16,499 nt of DNA from CAZWMK01 sp964635065 (GTDB lineage Bacteria > Pseudomonadota > Alphaproteobacteria > Sphingomonadales > Sphingomonadaceae). The notes beneath the pieces are model-generated. The model made no database searches. It was not told the origin of the DNA and worked only from the letters and a program-made list of their open reading frames with translations. This document shows, in pieces, positions 14,852 through 16,499 of this stretch. Both the position numbers and the translations under genes were made by a program. The DNA lies in NCBI GenBank assembly GCA_964635065.1, contig CAZWMK010000044.1:1-16499 (forward strand). The letters run 5' to 3'. Within the stretch, counting starts at the first letter, position 1, and every line of letters starts with the position of its first letter.

Positions 14852-15343
14852 ATGGTTGGGCCACGCGGCGTGAACGGAACATTCTTCCACGGCTATGCGA
14901 TGAACGCGGTCGACGCGAAGAACCGGCTGTCGATTCCGGCTGCCTACCGCGACACCATCGAAGCCCGGTCCCACCAGCGCGCTGTTGTCCTTGCCCCGCA
15001 TGAAAGCGCGCCGTGCCTGATCGGATATGACGCGGCGCACAGCGCCACCCTGCAAGGCCAGATCGAGGCCCGTTTCGCGGGCGATTTCGGCGCTGCCCGC
15101 GACCAGGCCGCGCGCATGGCGTTCGGTGCCACCGAAATGCTGCCCTATGACGATAATGGCCGCATCGTCCTGTCGCCCATGCTCAAGGATCTCGGGGAAA
15201 TCGACCGGCTGGTTTTCTTCCTCGCGCTCGGTTCGCATTTCGAGGTGTGGAACCCCGATATCCTGCTGCAGCAGCCGGGCATCGATCCGCGCCTTGAACG
15301 CATCGTGCGCAAGCTGGCCGACGCGAAAGGCGGCAAGGCATGA
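14852..15343 (+). CDS. mraZ: transcriptional regulator MraZ
   Basis: First gene of the dcw cluster; an AbrB-fold DNA-binding protein that forms rings and represses its own operon in E. coli. The two half-domains are visible: DAKNRLSIP (residues 21-29) and DDNGRIVLSP (100-109), each carrying the D-x-(K/G)-x-R-type AbrB signature. Length is 163 residues, slightly longer than typical (about 150). An in-frame TAG at 14849-14851 directly before the ATG fixes 14852 as the earliest start; GTG at 14870 is an alternative giving 157 residues. The SD is weak (GAAG). The stop overlaps the rsmH start (ATGA). Probable operator repeats lie about 110-145 bases upstream. Confidence 0.95.
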   Translation: MVGPRGVNGTFFHGYAMNAVDAKNRLSIPAAYRDTIEARSHQRAVVLAPHESAPCLIGYDAAHSATLQGQIEARFAGDFGAARDQAARMAFGATEMLPYDDNGRIVLSPMLKDLGEIDRLVFFLALGSHFEVWNPDILLQQPGIDPRLERIVRKLADAKGGKA

Positions 15344-16281
15344 CGGTTGCGCCCCACATTCCCGTCCTGCGCGACGAAGTCATGGCGGCGATGGCGCCTT
15401 TGTCCGGCATTGATGCTGTGGACGGCACCTTTGGTGCGGGCGGCTATACCCGTGCACTGCTTGAAGCCGGTGCGCAGCGCGTTCATGCCTTCGACCGCGA
15501 CCCGACTGCGATTGCCGCAGGCCGCGCTCTTGAGGCCGCCAGCGACGGTCGCCTGGTGCTGGTCGAAGAACGCTTCTCGCAGATGGACCGGGCGCTTGCG
15601 GCGCGCGGCATCACGGCAGTTGATGCCATCACGCTCGATATCGGTGTGTCGTCGATGCAGTTCGATCGTGCCGAGCGCGGATTTTCGTTCCAGAATGACG
15701 GCCCGCTCGACATGCGGATGAGCTGCGAGGGGCCGAGTGCCGCCGATCTGGTCAACACGCTCGACGAAGCCGATCTGGCCGACATCATCTATCGCTATGG
15801 CGACGAACCGAAATCGCGGCGCATTGCCCGCGCCATCGTTGCGGCGCGCCCGATCACCCGCACGGCGGCCTTGGCCGATGTCGTGCGCCGTGCCCTTGGC
15901 TATCATCCCGGCATGCCGAAAGATCCTGCGACGCGCACCTTCCAGGCGCTCAGGATCGAGGTGAATGGCGAACTGGACGAGCTGGATGCCGGGCTGCGTG
16001 CAGCCGAGCGTCTGCTTCGGCCGGGCGGTCGGCTGGCGGTCGTGACATTTCACAGTCTTGAAGATCGGGCAGTTAAGCAGTTCCTGCGACAGCGCAGCGG
16101 GGTTTCGCCGCAGGGATCGCGCCACCTGCCTGCGGCGCAGGCTGGGGGGCCTGCGCCAACTTTTCATCCACCTGCAAAGCCGGTGCGTCCGGGGACTGCC
16201 GAACTGGCTGTCAACCCGCGCGCGCGCTCGGCGACGTTGCGGGCGGCTTTGCGAACCGATGCGCCAGCGTGGGAGGCCTGA
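15340..16281 (+). CDS. rsmH: 16S rRNA (cytosine1402-N4)-methyltransferase
   Basis: AdoMet-dependent enzyme (formerly MraW) that N4-methylates C1402 in the ribosomal P site; cytoplasmic. In 313 residues: the AdoMet loop DGTFGAGGYT (28-37), the acidic FDRD (51-54), DIGVSSMQFD (100-109), RGFSFQNDGPLDMRM, RTFQALRIEVNGEL (199-212), TFHSLED (236-242) and the C-terminal NPRARSATLRA (292-302). The start overlaps the mraZ stop by 4 bases (ATGA). GGGAGG at 16271-16276, inside its last codons, serves ftsL three bases after the stop. Confidence 0.97.
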   Translation: MTVAPHIPVLRDEVMAAMAPLSGIDAVDGTFGAGGYTRALLEAGAQRVHAFDRDPTAIAAGRALEAASDGRLVLVEERFSQMDRALAARGITAVDAITLDIGVSSMQFDRAERGFSFQNDGPLDMRMSCEGPSAADLVNTLDEADLADIIYRYGDEPKSRRIARAIVAARPITRTAALADVVRRALGYHPGMPKDPATRTFQALRIEVNGELDELDAGLRAAERLLRPGGRLAVVTFHSLEDRAVKQFLRQRSGVSPQGSRHLPAAQAGGPAPTFHPPAKPVRPGTAELAVNPRARSATLRAALRTDAPAWEA

Positions 16282-16284
16282 CCA

Positions 16285-16499
16285 ATGACACTTCGTCTCA
16301 GCTCCGCAAGTCTTGTTCTCGCCACGATGCTGGCGGCGCTTGGCGGTTATACAGTGAATCTCAAGGTTTCGGGCGAACGCGCGCAGGTTGAGCAGCTTGA
16401 GCGGGAAATCGCCCGCGATCTTCGCGAGATCCGCCAGCTTGAAGCCGAATTGCGCACCCGCGCCAGCCTGCCGCAGATGCAGCGCTGGAACGACGAGGT
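16285..16499 (+). CDS. ftsL: cell division protein FtsL, 3' partial
   Basis: Bitopic divisome protein that works with FtsB and FtsQ to activate FtsWI. Seventy-one codons are visible before the window ends. A short cytoplasmic N-terminus (MTLRLSS) leads into a membrane helix at about residues 8-25, then a highly charged Glu/Arg heptad region at about 30-60 (ERAQVEQLEREIARDLREI) expected to form the coiled coil, then LPQMQRWND. ATG at 16285 has SD GGGAGG at 16271-16276. Identification rests on the size and layout and on its place directly after rsmH in the dcw cluster; the ftsI gene would be expected next. Confidence 0.9.
   Translation, partial: MTLRLSSASLVLATMLAALGGYTVNLKVSGERAQVEQLEREIARDLREIRQLEAELRTRASLPQMQRWNDE

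Overview
This window looks like a chromosomal scaffold from a high-GC alphaproteobacterium, most likely a sphingomonad (Sphingomonadales). The reasons are the rnhB-ccrM-folP neighbourhood, a CcrM-type GANTC methyltransferase with its C-terminal extension, the style of CysK and FtsL, and an mraZ-rsmH-ftsL start of the division and cell-wall (dcw) cluster. The genus cannot be resolved from the sequence alone. Two runs of N (6954-6966 and 13523-13532) and an anomalous left end show this is a draft, probably metagenomic, scaffold.

Layout. 1-1356: dihydrolipoyl dehydrogenase (lpdA), whose first 108 bases do not encode the expected FAD and redox-disulfide region, followed by a strong terminator. 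1466-3253: a POT-family proton/peptide symporter with an unusual periplasmic insert. 3398-6163: a tight run glmM, thiD, rnhB (amino-sugar, thiamine and RNA/DNA-hybrid housekeeping). 6164-6370: a regulatory region with six GANTC sites and a CtrA-type half site. 6371-8546: ccrM (split by a gap) and folP, joined by an ATGA overlap. 8659-9882: an uncharacterised exported protein starting at TTG. 9879-12988, minus strand: two tandem, translationally coupled lipoproteins of the oligopeptide-binding (SBP family 5) type, with no permease or ATPase genes nearby. 13122-14122: cysteine synthase, split by a gap that looks like a one-base contig overlap. 14210-14458: a small single-span membrane protein, followed by a strong terminator. 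14531-14851: the mra/dcw control region. 14852 to the end: mraZ, rsmH and the start of ftsL.

How it fits together. Most genes are core metabolism or cell-cycle and envelope functions on the plus strand: glmM supplies UDP-GlcNAc precursors, mraZ-rsmH-ftsL opens the division cluster, and ccrM is the cell-cycle methyltransferase. The most interesting non-coding signals are two control regions. The ccrM upstream region is packed with the enzyme's own target site, which suggests methylation feedback. The mraZ upstream region carries three exact TGGGN repeats at 10-bp spacing (minus strand), with degenerate units beside them, lying over a good sigma70-like promoter. A second TGGGC cluster on the other strand and a perfect DnaA box lie upstream. 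No mobile element, CRISPR array, tRNA or rRNA was seen.
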